From positions 1 through 64,000 of the forward strand of contig CAVXXB010000001.1 of the NCBI GenBank assembly GCA_963765585.1: a stretch of DNA of 64,000 bases, read 5' to 3'. Made by a program: the position numbers and the translations under genes. Under the pieces are notes generated by a model. The model had not been told where the DNA came from, did no database searches, and worked only from the letters and a program-made list of their open reading frames with translations. Position 1 is the first letter of the stretch. Each line of letters begins with the position of its first letter. Shown here piece after piece: positions 36,808 through 46,714 of the stretch. This DNA comes from CAVXXB01 sp963765585 (lineage in GTDB: Bacteria > Calditrichota > Calditrichia > JAJRVZ01).

Positions 36808-38299
36808 CTATAAATTACTGGTAATTCTTAATTCCACACCTTCAAATGGCAAAATCTCATAACAAATACCTGAACTGCATGCATTTCCACCTCGACGTTT
36901 TCCCGCAAACATCGATATCAGATGTACCTGACTGAACTGGTATGAAAGATTACCTCCCAGCCAATATTCCTGCTCCTTGTCTTGTGATATATCAGCCGGA
37001 TCACTCGACCTTTCTAATACAAATCCAAATGAAAGATCCGGAGCACGGGAAATAGATACAATTGCTGCATAATTCTTAATTTTCTGAATTTCTGATGCAT
37101 TCAGATTAAATTGCTGGTATTCCAGATCAACCGACATACTCCAGGTGTCACTAAATTCTGTTTGAAAATAAGATCCGATAGTATAACGTTTGTCAATTGA
37201 AAGCAGCGTTTCAAAACTATGGTCAAAAAATACTTTGATATTAGTGATTGGTGACAGATAATAATTAGCTTCAATGAATTGTTCCTGGAAGACATACCGG
37301 TCTCCCATATAAATCATTGATCGATTCAGAAAAGTTCACATTAAGTGCATGTCCCTTGTCCATTGTATAAAAAAACTCTGCCTGCCAGCCGCTCTCATTT
37401 TCCGGAATTATCCGGTGCGTACTTCGATTAAGTAATAAATACTGATGCTCCTTTACCAGCGGCGGCGGATCGTTATAACCTAACATAAATTCATTATAAC
37501 TCTTATACTCATAACTCATTCCAAAAGCATCATACAACCAGTTGGCACCCAGGTAAAATGCATGCGCGGTGTTATCTGAAATATCCAGAATTTTATTTTC
37601 ACCACCGAATTGCTGGGCAAACTCGGAATAAATCTGGAGATCATATGGAAGGGCTGCCTCAATTGCCAGAGAACCGTATTCATCATAATGATCTTCAGAA
37701 TTGTTACGCAGATAAGATCCGGAAAGCGTATACTGAGATATATAAAACCGCGACTCTATCCCCTCAAGTAACTGTGGCCTTCTCAAATCATTGGAAAAAG
37801 TCGGAGGTAATAAATTGTTTAACGGTCGCCCCCGAAACGCATATATATCTGCAAAACCAGGTGAATAAGAGGCTATCACACCATCCATATCCCGATAGAA
37901 ACCGTAGCGTGTTCTCAATCCAAGATCCTCAAGCACAGTTCCCGGAATTTCATACGAACGCAGAAGAAGTCCGCGGCCAATGATATGATAAAAATTCCCG
38001 ACAGTTATACCCAGATCTTCATGTTCAAAACTCAGACTTTTCTGAACAAAATCGGCAAAAGACTTCGTTTTATCAGCACTTTGAAATGTTTCGATTTTGG
38101 TGAACAGACGAATCATATCATATCTGTAACTGAGATTTATCTGATCATACAATGTTGAGAGGCTGGTGGGTTCCTCGTTTGGTAAATTTCCCAGCTGATA
38201 TTCCAGAATATTTGAGACTGATAGCTGTGCCAAAATCGGGCTATGGATTATCAATATCAGTAAGATGATCCAAATATATTTGTTATTCTTTTTCAGCAC
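36808..38299 (-). CDS. Outer membrane beta-barrel protein (DUF6029-like), frameshifted
   Basis: About 495 residues in two frames. Signal peptide (IWIILLILIIHSPILAQ), then alternating aromatic/polar strands: YRYDMIRLFTKIETFQSADK, GNFYHIIGRGLLLRSYEIPG and DIYAFRGRPLNNLL in the first frame; MGDRYVFQEQFIEANYYLSP and further strands to the C-terminus (GVELRITSNL) in the second. One indel near 37310 (SESI-MIYMGDRY) separates the frames. Its features suggest a DUF6029 family barrel, often found beside TlpA-type genes. It overlaps the thioredoxin gene upstream by 17 bp and precedes the redoxin gene by 9 bp, so the three look like one export/redox operon. Function is not known. Confidence 0.7.
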
Positions 38300-38787
38300 T
38301 TTTTTTATTCTTCAAAAGTTTTTTTATTTCCTCTGCAATAAATTTTTCATCACCCGGGCGATAACCCTGATGAACCAGAACGATTTCATCATTTTCATCA
38401 ACCAGCAATAAGGTTGGTAATAAGGTGACATTCAGATCGCCCATAATTTCACTATTCATATCCAGCAATACCGGATAGCGTAATTCCCAGGGATCGCGCC
38501 GTCGGCTTTACCTTTTGCGCATTTCTTGGACTGTCCACATTTATACCAATAATCTCGACTCCCTGACCCGAAAATTCTTCATAAAGTTCCACTAGTTTAG
38601 GGATGGACCGTACGCAGGGTTTACACCATGTAGCCCAAAAATCAATAATGGTTAAATTATCGCCTTTGAGCTCTGAATATGATCTCCGCTTGTTTTCTAT
38701 ATCCTTCAGTTTAAAGTCATGTACCTTTGCGCCAAAAGACAATTGAACAGCGAAAATCATGATAACCATGATAATTTTATATTTCAT
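38283..38787 (-). CDS. TlpA-like thiol-disulfide oxidoreductase, frameshifted
   Basis: About 165 residues in two frames. Signal peptide MKYKIIMVIMIFAVQLSFGA, then a thioredoxin fold with the active site FWATWCKPC and the following GVEIIGINVDSPRN. An indel near 38490-38505 changes the frame; after it come RYPVLLDMNSEIMGDLNV, the cis-Pro region TLLPTLLLVDENDEI, and a charged tail. It works in the periplasm on disulfides. It probably opens the redox operon with the barrel protein and the candidate selenoprotein. Confidence 0.82.
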
Positions 38788-38824
38788 TTTTTCTCCATGT
38801 ACTTTACTAGGTAGTGTAAAAAAT

Positions 38825-39041
38825 AACCACAGAGTACACAGGGTAAATCATTAATATTATTTAATTTAATACTATTTCTAATCATCTCCCCTCTGTGATC
38901 TCTTATAAGATAACTCTCCTTATTCCTTCTTTAAGTTTTTCTACATTAAAATTGATCAACAATCCGACTTTTAGATTTTCTGCTATCAGGAAGGATATTC
39001 TTTTAGAGTTCTCAGAGTTTTCCTCTGAGTGCTCTGTGGTT
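38825..39041. repeat. Inverted pair of CACAGAG tandem arms around a gene remnant
   Basis: AACCACAGAGTACACAGGG at the left faces CCTCTGAGTGCTCTGTGGTT at the right. Unlike other pairs, the spacer here holds the end of a GxxExxY gene. Confidence 0.65.
38903..39000 (-). pseudogene. GxxExxY protein C-terminal remnant
   Basis: The minus strand reads FLIAENLKVGLLINFNVEKL then KEGIRRVIL and a stop at 38905-38903. This matches the C-terminus of the GxxExxY family (about 125 residues), which resembles restriction-like nucleases and is commonly found near such repeats. The rest of the gene is missing or overwritten by the repeat arm at 39010. The apparent plus-strand frame over it is not a gene. Confidence 0.7.
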
Positions 39042-39308
39042 TCATCTTTTAATCCTGTTTTTCATTTTTTTATAGAACTTTTGACATTACCCTTTACTAT
39101 ACGGTAAAATAGAAAAAACAGGATATTTATTTCTCGCTTGATCATGTTCATGGTAATCTCGCTTACATTTTAGCATATTTATTATGCAATATAGCTTCTA
39201 TCTAATGACTCTGCTAATTTACTTTAACCCGGCTTACTATTTGCTTGTATTACTCAATGCATAAGATTAAATTTTTTACCCCCACAATAAAAAATTAAAG
39301 GAGTTGAT

Positions 39309-40661
39309 TTGGCCGCATTAATGGTATCCATATCAGGAATAAGAGGTATCGTCGGAGAGAGTTTAACCCCGGAAATTATCACAAAATACGCGCTGGCTTT
39401 TGGCAGTTATGTTGAGGCAGGCAAACCGGTCATTGTCGGCGGCGATTCAAGGACCAGCGGGACATATATAATGAATCTGGTCAAGGGCTGTCTGGAAGCC
39501 TGTGGTTGTCACGTGATTGATATCGGTATTGTTCCCACCCCCACTGTGCAAATGGAAATATTACATCACAAAGCGGCCGGGGGTGTTGCTGTTACCGCCA
39601 GCCACAATCCGCCCGAATGGAATGGTTTAAAATTTATGGGGGCAAATGGCCGTTTTTTAAATCCGGCAGAAGCAGAAAGAGTATACAGTCTCGCAGATAA
39701 TCGGGAGATTCAATTGAAAATGTGGCAAAATGCAGGTAGTGAAGTAATGGATGACGGAGCCAATCGCCGGCATATCCAGGCGATTCTTGATCTGCCTTAT
39801 ATTGATGTGGCCGCCATCAAGAAAAGAAAATTTAAAGTTGTTGCCGATTGTGTCAACGGTGCCGGGGGCAACATCATTCCCGATCTGTTGGATGAACTTG
39901 GTTGCGAATCTACCATAATTAATGGTGAACCAAACGGTCACTTTGCACATACGCCTGAACCATTACCGGAAAATCTTACAGAACTCAGCGAAACAGTGAA
40001 GTCAAAAAATGCGGATCTTGGATTTGCCGTTGATCCCGATGTAGATCGATGTGCCATCATTGATAATACAGGTACAATTATCGGCGAGGAATACACCCTT
40101 GCCCTGGCAGTCAAATTTATTTTATCAAAAAAACTTGGTCCTGTGGCCGTAAATATGTCAACCTCGCGTGCAAGTGAAGATATTGCACAATATTATAATT
40201 GCCCGTTCACCCGAACCAAAGTGGGTGAAATAAATGTGGCAGAAGAAATGGCCGCCAGCGATGCCGTAATTGGCGGCGAAGGAAATGGCGGGGTTATTTT
40301 ACCCGAATTGCATCTTGGTCGGGACGCACCGGCTGCCGTTGTCCTTACACTTCAGGCGCTTCTTGAATCCGGGAAAACCATGCAACAATTATTTCAATCG
40401 TTGCCTCAGTATTCTATCGTGAAGAAAAAAATTAATATTGAGGGTAAGGATCCCGATCAATTATTGCAAACTATGGCAGAGCGCCATTCTGATAAGCAGA
40501 TTAATTTTTTAGACGGACTAAAAATTGATACGGCGACGACCTGGGTTCATTTGAGAAAAAGTAATACCGAACCTATTATCAGGGTTATGGCCGAAGCACC
40601 GACTGAAGATGAGGCCATCAATCTTGCGGATCAATATTTTCGGGAAATATCTTCACTGTGA
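39309..40661 (+). CDS. Phosphoglucomutase/phosphomannomutase family enzyme
   Basis: 450 residues, starting at TTG 39309 with AAAGGAG 8 bp before. The four family regions are present: phosphoserine loop TASHNPPEWNG, metal-binding DPDVDRCA, sugar-binding GGEGNGG, and the phosphate-binding RKSNTEPIIRV. The enzyme moves a phosphate within an aldose phosphate. In this branch glucosamine-, glucose- and mannose-phosphate substrates are usual; next to deoA and a deoxyribose-phosphate BMC, conversion of deoxyribose-1-phosphate to deoxyribose-5-phosphate is a plausible extra or main role, but this is inference. It lies upstream of the aldolase gene with a 182-bp gap. Confidence 0.9.
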   Translation: MAALMVSISGIRGIVGESLTPEIITKYALAFGSYVEAGKPVIVGGDSRTSGTYIMNLVKGCLEACGCHVIDIGIVPTPTVQMEILHHKAAGGVAVTASHNPPEWNGLKFMGANGRFLNPAEAERVYSLADNREIQLKMWQNAGSEVMDDGANRRHIQAILDLPYIDVAAIKKRKFKVVADCVNGAGGNIIPDLLDELGCESTIINGEPNGHFAHTPEPLPENLTELSETVKSKNADLGFAVDPDVDRCAIIDNTGTIIGEEYTLALAVKFILSKKLGPVAVNMSTSRASEDIAQYYNCPFTRTKVGEINVAEEMAASDAVIGGEGNGGVILPELHLGRDAPAAVVLTLQALLESGKTMQQLFQSLPQYSIVKKKINIEGKDPDQLLQTMAERHSDKQINFLDGLKIDTATTWVHLRKSNTEPIIRVMAEAPTEDEAINLADQYFREISSL

Positions 40662-40843
40662 TAATGGAATACGAAACAGACTAGTGGCTCGGGCTTTCTG
40701 ATCGAATTGTTAGTAGACTTCTTAGTATTCAGTAAATGCATTTAATAAATTTGTTATTGATTATTGTCGCCAAATCAGCTTAATAATACACATGGGGCTT
40801 AAGTTTTTAGTACTCCCTCATCACAAGATTCAGGGGATTTGAC

Positions 40844-41491
40844 GTGTTAACTGATTGGGAAATACGCCGTCATATTGTTTCGATTGGCAAAAAACTATAT
40901 GATCGCAACCTGGTTGCGGCAACCGATGGCAATATTTCTTTTAAAATGAAAAGTGACAAAATCATTATTACACCGAGTGGCCATTGCCTGGGCACTCTTG
41001 ATTTCAATCACATGGTGCATGTTGACGATAAAGGGAATCACACATCCGGTGAATTACAACCGTCTTCTGAACTCCCAATGCATCTGGAAATCTACAAACA
41101 ACGACCGGATGTAAACGCGATTGTTCACGCCCATCCTCCAATTACAACCGCATTTACACTCGTAGGGGGCAACCTGTCCGAGCCCGTTTTACCGGAAGTA
41201 ATTCTGTTTTTTGGCGAAATACCAACGGCGCCCTATGCGACACCATCCACAATTGAGAGCGCCAAATCTATAAGTGACCTGATAAGAAAACATGATGTCG
41301 TTGTTCTTGATCACCATGGTGCCGTCACGGTGGGCGACACATTAAAGGATGCCTACTGTAAAATGGAGAAACTGGAACAATCTGCAAATATTCTTTACAC
41401 AGCCAGGCAATTGGGTACCATCCAACCGCTTTCCCAGGAAGATCTAACCAAATTGCTCTCACTAAAAGCACAGTATAACTACAAATCTTAG
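40844..41491 (+). CDS. Class II aldolase (FucA/AraD family)
   Basis: 215 residues from GTG 40844 (AGGGG upstream). The zinc His pair is in VHAHPP, the third His in LDHHGAVTVG, and the catalytic Glu in ELQPSSELPMHLEIY. Enzymes of this kind split fuculose-1-phosphate, ribulose-1-phosphate or 5-deoxyribulose-1-phosphate into DHAP and an aldehyde, or epimerise ribulose-5-phosphate. An acetaldehyde- or lactaldehyde-producing aldolase would fit the shell's AldDH. The tail contains LSQEDLTKLLSLK, which shares LSQEDL with the linker helix of RpiB-DeoC. It lies 25 bp upstream of deoA, so an operon is likely. Confidence 0.88.
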   Translation: MLTDWEIRRHIVSIGKKLYDRNLVAATDGNISFKMKSDKIIITPSGHCLGTLDFNHMVHVDDKGNHTSGELQPSSELPMHLEIYKQRPDVNAIVHAHPPITTAFTLVGGNLSEPVLPEVILFFGEIPTAPYATPSTIESAKSISDLIRKHDVVVLDHHGAVTVGDTLKDAYCKMEKLEQSANILYTARQLGTIQPLSQEDLTKLLSLKAQYNYKS

Positions 41492-41516
41492 TCATCCATA
41501 ATAACCCTGAACCAAC

Positions 41517-42838
41517 ATGACAGCCTACGAAATTATTGCAAAAAAACGAGATGGACTCATCCTGAATGATGCCGAAATCAATTTTATTGTGAATGGATTT
41601 GTCACTGGTGAAATACCAGATTACCAGATGTCTTCTTTCCTGATGGCCACATACTTTCAGGGGATGTCCCCTTCTGAATTAAATGAGTCTGACAAATGCA
41701 TATATCAATTCAGGAGAAGTGATTGATCTTGGCCACATTCCAGGCAAAAAGGTAGACAAACACAGCACCGGGGGTGTTGGTGATAAAGTATCAATTATTC
41801 TGGCGCCCATTGCTGCCGCAGCCGGTGTCTATGTTCCAATGATTTCGGGACGCGGCCTGGGACATACCGGCGGTACATTGGATAAACTTGAATCTATTCC
41901 CGGATTTAAAATCGATTATAGCACACAAGTTTTTGCAAAGAAAGTAGAAGAAATCGGTACTTGTCTGATTGGTCAGACTTCAGAATTAGCGCCGGCAGAT
42001 AAAAAAATTTATGCCTTACGTGATGTTACAGCAACTGTCCAGTCTATTCCCCTGATTTCTGCAAGTATAATGAGTAAAAAAATAGCTGAGGGGATCGATG
42101 CCCTGGTATTGGATGTAAAAACGGGGAAAGGTGCCTTCATGCCAGATCGTGAGTCCGCTGCTGTTCTGGCAAAAACGCTGATACGCATCGGTCAGGATTA
42201 TGGTAAAACCACAATTGCTTACCTGACAGATATGTCACATCCACTTGGAAATTCCGTTGGTAACTGGCTTGAGATCCTGGAGTGTATTGACTGTCTTCAG
42301 GGAAAGAGCACGGGCCAGCTAATGGAACTGACACACCAGTTGTGCGGGGCCATGATATTTTTATCAGGTAAATCAGAAAGTATCGAGGCTGGCATCACTG
42401 AAAGTAGATCATTGGTTACAAATGGATCCGCATGGAACAAATTTTTAGAAATTGTAGATTCCCAGGAAGGTGATGTAAGTTTTCTCGAAAATCCCGGAAA
42501 ATATTCCAGTGCAAAATTTATCAAAAGAATATTCTGCCCCATCAGATGGCTGGCTTAAAAATATTGATGCACTCGAAGCCGGTCTGTGTGCCATACAACT
42601 TGGTGCGGGAAGGCAAAAAGTGACGGATAAAATTGATCCTGCTGCCGGTATTTCTTTCCCTATTGAGAGGGGCGGGATAATTCACAAAGGGGATCCGATA
42701 TTCACAATTCACACAAATAGGCAAAATGTTGTGGATGATATCTATCAGAGGCTTCAAAAAGCGGTATTTATTTCTCCGGATGAAATTTCACCCCAGCCAA
42801 TAATTTTAGATTATTTGGACAAAAACAATCTCGACTAA
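41517..42838 (+). CDS. deoA: Pyrimidine-nucleoside/thymidine phosphorylase, two frameshifts
   Basis: About 440 residues. The signature KKVDKHSTGGVGDKVSIILA (phosphate and nucleoside binding) is present, as is the opening YEIIAKKRDGLILNDAEINF, MISGRGLGHTGGTLDKLES, and the C-terminal barrel hybrid domain (SAPSDGWLKNIDALEAGLCA to GGIIHKGDPIFTIHT). It splits thymidine and other pyrimidine (deoxy)nucleosides by phosphate into base and (deoxy)ribose-1-phosphate. One extra G at 41685 (SELN-SLTNAYINSG) and one extra A near 42526-42530 (FIK-EYSAPSDG) explain the frame changes. I cannot tell deoA from pdp by eye. It feeds deoxyribose-1-phosphate to the mutase and the BMC aldolase. Confidence 0.9.
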
Positions 42839-43687
42839 TCTAGACTCTTTTTCAGATCAAATCTCCGTAAACCGGACCATTTCATTTTTCTTTTAATTGG
42901 AAGAGGCAGAACTTCCTGGTCAACATTTACAGGAAACCAAGGTTGATCCTTTTTATTGTTTAGCAGGTAAAACTGGCAGGCGGGCGTATCACCATGCCCG
43001 ATAAGCATCATCATATTTCCCTGGTCATTTATAATCAGATCTACAATCATCACGGCGTGCGCTTTACTTCCTTTACTGACAATAAAATCACCAATTTTCA
43101 GATCATCCTTTTTTATCGGAATATAGCCATGATAAAACTGCTGAGTGTGTGATTCCGCATATATTGTGCGTAAATACGCTTCAAAATTTGTATATGAGCT
43201 GATCGGGTTTATTTTTGTATTGCATAGATACCTGAACCCCCTTGAAGACCGGTCGTTGACCAGATCGCCAATCCGACCAGGATAACAAATATCCTCCAGG
43301 GAGTGGATATGCAAGATCTTCTTTTTTATCTATCTGCCAGCTATATTCAGAGTATAACCGGACAAGTATATCCATACACTGCTCTAACCGGCGGTTAACT
43401 ATATCAATATCCATTACATGCGCCACGGTTGTATCTGTTGCTGCTTTATACCGACGTCCCCGGTAATCCAGGACAGGTGATCCCGACGGAAGGATTTTCC
43501 GACTTCTGAGCCAGTCGGCAAAACTCTGTTCATTGACCGTAATCCGCCTGTAGGTTGAATCCGGAACAGCAATCTCTTCAATGGTTGATTGCGCTCTCAC
43601 ATCACTTAACAAAAAAATGATTAGCAATAAAACAGAGATCTTATGTTCACTTTTTATTTTTAAAGACAAATTCAATATTCCTGACAA
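42835..43687 (-). CDS. DUF4846 protein, frameshifted
   Basis: About 284 residues in two frames. Signal sequence SVLLLIIFLLSDVRAQ, then the DUF4846 pattern: SFADWLRSRKILPSGSPVLD, HVMDIDIVNRRLEQCMDILV, YPLPGGYLLSWSDWRSG, and in the second frame FRYLCNTKINPISSYTNFEA, KIGDFIVSKGSKAHAVMIVD and LLIGHGDTPACQFYLLNN. The shift is at a run of five C at 43237-43241. DUF4846 proteins are secreted and have a C-terminal papain/NlpC-like character, but no function is established. It overlaps queG by 41 bp at its start and the deoA end by 4 bp. Confidence 0.8.
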
Positions 43688-44576
43688 AATTTTCCCAACC
43701 GGTTCGCATTACCGGACTCTTTTTAAATCTGCTTTTAAAACTCATTTCATTCAGATTAAATAAATCATTATAAGTGGCTTTATGATTATCGTTTTGGGAA
43801 TGAAACGCCAATTCCCGGGTTTCTGTCTGATATTTATTCCAGGGACATACTTCCTGACAAATGTCACAACCAAAAATATAATTTTTAAATTTTCCTTTAA
43901 AACTATTTGGGATGGGTTTATCCCAATATTCAATTGTGAGATACGAAATACACCGTTTAGCATCGAGCACATAGGGGGCAATAATGGCATCTGTGGGGCA
44001 GGCCTGGATGCATCTGGAACAACTTCCGCACATATCCGTTGCCGGCAAATCATAGTCAAGTTCCTTGTTTAGAACCATCTCACCCAAGAAAATCCATGAT
44101 CCCATATTGCGTGTGATTATATTCGTATGCTTACCCTGCCATCCGATTCCCGCTTTTTCTGCCCAGTTTTTCTCCATAATCGGTGCCGTGTCAACACATA
44201 CCCGCCCCTCAATTTCGGACTCCATTTCTTTTATTTCGGATAAAAGCCGCTTTAATTTCTTTTTCATGATTTTATGGTAATCGTGTCCCCAGGCATAGCG
44301 GGAAATTTTTGCTATATCTTTTTTATCCGGGTGATTTTCATTGGTGAAATAGTTTAAAGCAACACAGATTACCGACCTCGCCCCGGGTAAGAACTTTTGG
44401 ATGTCTGATCTTTTTTCTTTCCACTGGGCCATCCACCACATTGATCCATGATATTTATTGGTCAGCCATGTTTCAATCAGTTTACTTTTTTCAGGTTGTA
44501 TGGCGGATGTAATTCCAACTTTGTCAAATCCGTGTTTCTCTGCCAGTTGTTTTATTTTAAATGTCAGATTATTCAT
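43647..44576 (-). CDS. queG: Epoxyqueuosine reductase
   Basis: 309 residues. A cobalamin-binding N-terminal domain (VGITSAIQPEKSKLIETWL, AWGHDYHKIMKKKLKRLL) is followed by two [4Fe-4S] motifs: MCGSCSRCIQACPTDAI and FGCDICQEVCPWN. VDTAPIMEKNWAEKAGIGWQ is the usual active-site block with the catalytic Asp (VDTAPI). The enzyme carries out the last step of queuosine synthesis in tRNA. The C-terminal HEAT repeats seen in some homologues are missing, as in many short QueG. Single gene, intact. Confidence 0.93.
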   Translation of the reverse strand: MNNLTFKIKQLAEKHGFDKVGITSAIQPEKSKLIETWLTNKYHGSMWWMAQWKEKRSDIQKFLPGARSVICVALNYFTNENHPDKKDIAKISRYAWGHDYHKIMKKKLKRLLSEIKEMESEIEGRVCVDTAPIMEKNWAEKAGIGWQGKHTNIITRNMGSWIFLGEMVLNKELDYDLPATDMCGSCSRCIQACPTDAIIAPYVLDAKRCISYLTIEYWDKPIPNSFKGKFKNYIFGCDICQEVCPWNKYQTETRELAFHSQNDNHKATYNDLFNLNEMSFKSRFKKSPVMRTGWENFVRNIEFVFKNKK

Positions 44577-44667
44577 ACTTGATTCAATATAACTTTACCT
44601 GTAAATAGTGGTCTACTTAATGTCAGACAAATTACCCTGCTTTTATGAAAAGATAAAGGACCAAAGC

Positions 44668-45907
44668 ATGAAAATGATTTTGTTTTCTCTTGCGCTTATA
44701 TTCATGACCTCTTGTGGTACATCGGATTCCCGGTCAAAAGTAAATGTCGGCCTGGACCGGATTGAGGAATATCAGGAGCTGATTTCAAAACAAACGGGTC
44801 GGTATCATTACAAATCATACCGGGTATGACTCCCGGGACCGGTTCATCTCTGACCGTTTTTCTGCCCTCCCCAATGTAAGCGTTGTAGCACTTTTTGGTC
44901 CGGAACATGGAATCCGCGGTGAAGAGGCTGCTGGTCACAGTATTAAAGATACTGTTGATTCTGAAACAAACATACCCATCTACAGTTTGTATGGAAAAAT
45001 TCGTAAGCCCACGCCAGAGATGCTAAAGGATATCGATATACTGGTTTTTGATATTCAGGATATCGGTGCCAGATTTTATACTTATATTTACACCATGGCA
45101 TTATCTATGGAAGCTGCAGCAGAAAAAGATATTCCTTTTGTTGTTCTGGATCGTCCTAATCCGGTCAATGGTATTCAGGTTGAGGGGAATGTTCTTGACA
45201 CTGCCTTTGCAACATTTGTTGGACTTTATCCCATTCCGGTACGGCATGGAATGACCGTCGGTGAACTTGCAACGATGTTTAATGAGGAGGGATGGCTGAC
45301 AAACCAAATAAAGGCCGATCTGACAATTATACCAATAACCGGCTGGCAAAGAGATCTGTGGTATGACCAGACCGGATTACGCTGGCGTTCTCCGTCCCCC
45401 AATATGCCCGACTTGATGGTTGCGACAGCGTATCCGGGAATGTGTTTATTTGAAGGAACCAATGTTTCTGAAGGCCGGGGTACATATCAACCGTTTTTAA
45501 AGATCGGTTCTCCCTGGTTGAACCTCATCTCTTTTGAAATGATAAACAAAATTATTGCCCTCCCTGGAGTACATTTTGGCCCAATAACCTACACACCCAT
45601 ATCTATTAAATCCATGTCGCCAAAACCAAAATATCAGGATACAGAATTATTTGGCGTTTCAGTAAACATTACCAATCGACTTGAATATAAATCATATCTC
45701 ACTGGAATTGCGCTTGTAAAATATTTTTATGATGCCAACCCGGAAAAATTCCAATGGCGTGAAAGACATTTTGATCGTCTTTGTGGAACAGATCAAATTC
45801 GGAATTTTATTATTGAAGGTAAAACAATTGATCAAATTGAGGATTGGCTAACAGGTCAGGAAGAAGCGTTTAAGATTATCCGCTCAAAATATTTATTATA
45901 TCAGTAA
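44668..45907 (+). CDS. namZ: DUF1343 protein, exo-beta-N-acetylmuramidase NamZ-like, frameshifted
   Basis: About 412 residues in two frames. Start ATG 44668 follows AAAGGA by 9 bp; the signal ends in the lipobox FMTSC. The first frame ends at KQTGRYHYK; dropping one G from the GGG at 44796-44798 gives QTVGIITNHTGYDSRDRF, the family sequence, through ALFGPEHGIRGEEAAGHS to the second frame. VFDIQDIGARFYTYIYTM, VLDRPNPVNG and LWRSPSPNMPDL-like blocks follow. NamZ enzymes cut N-acetylmuramic acid from the non-reducing end of peptidoglycan chains in the cell wall. So it may recycle cell wall pieces in the periplasm. Confidence 0.85.
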
Positions 45908-45914
45908 TAATTTG

Positions 45915-46664
45915 TTATTCCTGTTTACAACTAAAAAGGGCACCGGACAGATTACCTGCCAGATCAAAAATTTGTACACCGGAGATAATTATGTTTATTG
46001 ATTCCGCTTGGCTGGAGTATTTAATTCTAAAGGTTTTTTCACTATGTTGTTTGCGGCCATTAATAGTTCTATGAATAAAATCACTCAGTTTGTTTTGTTG
46101 CAGTGGAGGGTATGTAAATAAATTCTGTCCAATCCATTCTCCTGGTAAGCGAAAAATATGTTTGAAATGATCATTGAGATCGATTACGGTGCCATTAATG
46201 TCTAAAACCAGAAATCCCATTTTAAAACTATCAAATATATGCTTCATATGAGAATATGATTTTAATGGCGACACCTTTTTAAATAGCCCGGTGACGTCTC
46301 TTAACCGCAATTCGATCCAGACCAGATAGCCATTCATACCCGGTTTTTGATCAAGATTCAGCCGAATATCAACCTGTTTACCGGAAGGTTTCATATATGT
46401 ATAATCCCGGGTTTTTTGTAACAAAAAATTAGAATCAGCCAGCATATCCGGCTTACTCACAACCCGGGGAAAGAGATCACTAAAATTCATTACACCAATT
46501 TGATTAGCAGGAATCTCAAGTAAATCAGAGGCATAATCTGAAATGTGTTTCAGAATATGATCGGCATTGAACACCAAAAAAGCTTTACCCCGATCCTTAA
46601 AATGCTCTTCCAGAATATCAATCCACTCACCCGATTTATTTTCATAAGTTTGCCCGCTATACAA
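45915..46664 (-). CDS. Tandem PAS domain protein
   Basis: 249 residues with two PAS-like domains: residues 27-120 (GKAFLVFNADHILKHISDYA) and 140-245 (KMGFLVLDINGTVIDLNDHF). No histidine kinase, GGDEF or DNA-binding output follows. It may be a stand-alone sensor working through a partner, or the remains of a longer kinase. It ends 6 bp from the convergent namZ stop. Confidence 0.75.
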   Translation of the reverse strand: MYSGQTYENKSGEWIDILEEHFKDRGKAFLVFNADHILKHISDYASDLLEIPANQIGVMNFSDLFPRVVSKPDMLADSNFLLQKTRDYTYMKPSGKQVDIRLNLDQKPGMNGYLVWIELRLRDVTGLFKKVSPLKSYSHMKHIFDSFKMGFLVLDINGTVIDLNDHFKHIFRLPGEWIGQNLFTYPPLQQNKLSDFIHRTINGRKQHSEKTFRIKYSSQAESINIIISGVQIFDLAGNLSGALFSCKQE

Positions 46665-46714
46665 TGATCACTCCTCGATAGAAAAAGAAATAGCAACTAT
46701 CGCATACCAATATT

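Noticed and set aside
38895..39107. 70-codon plus-strand frame
   Set aside because: It is the antisense of a GxxExxY remnant and of the repeat arm; no support for a gene.
41517..42838. Three separate small genes instead of one deoA
   Set aside because: The three frames join seamlessly into one phosphorylase when one G and one A are removed.
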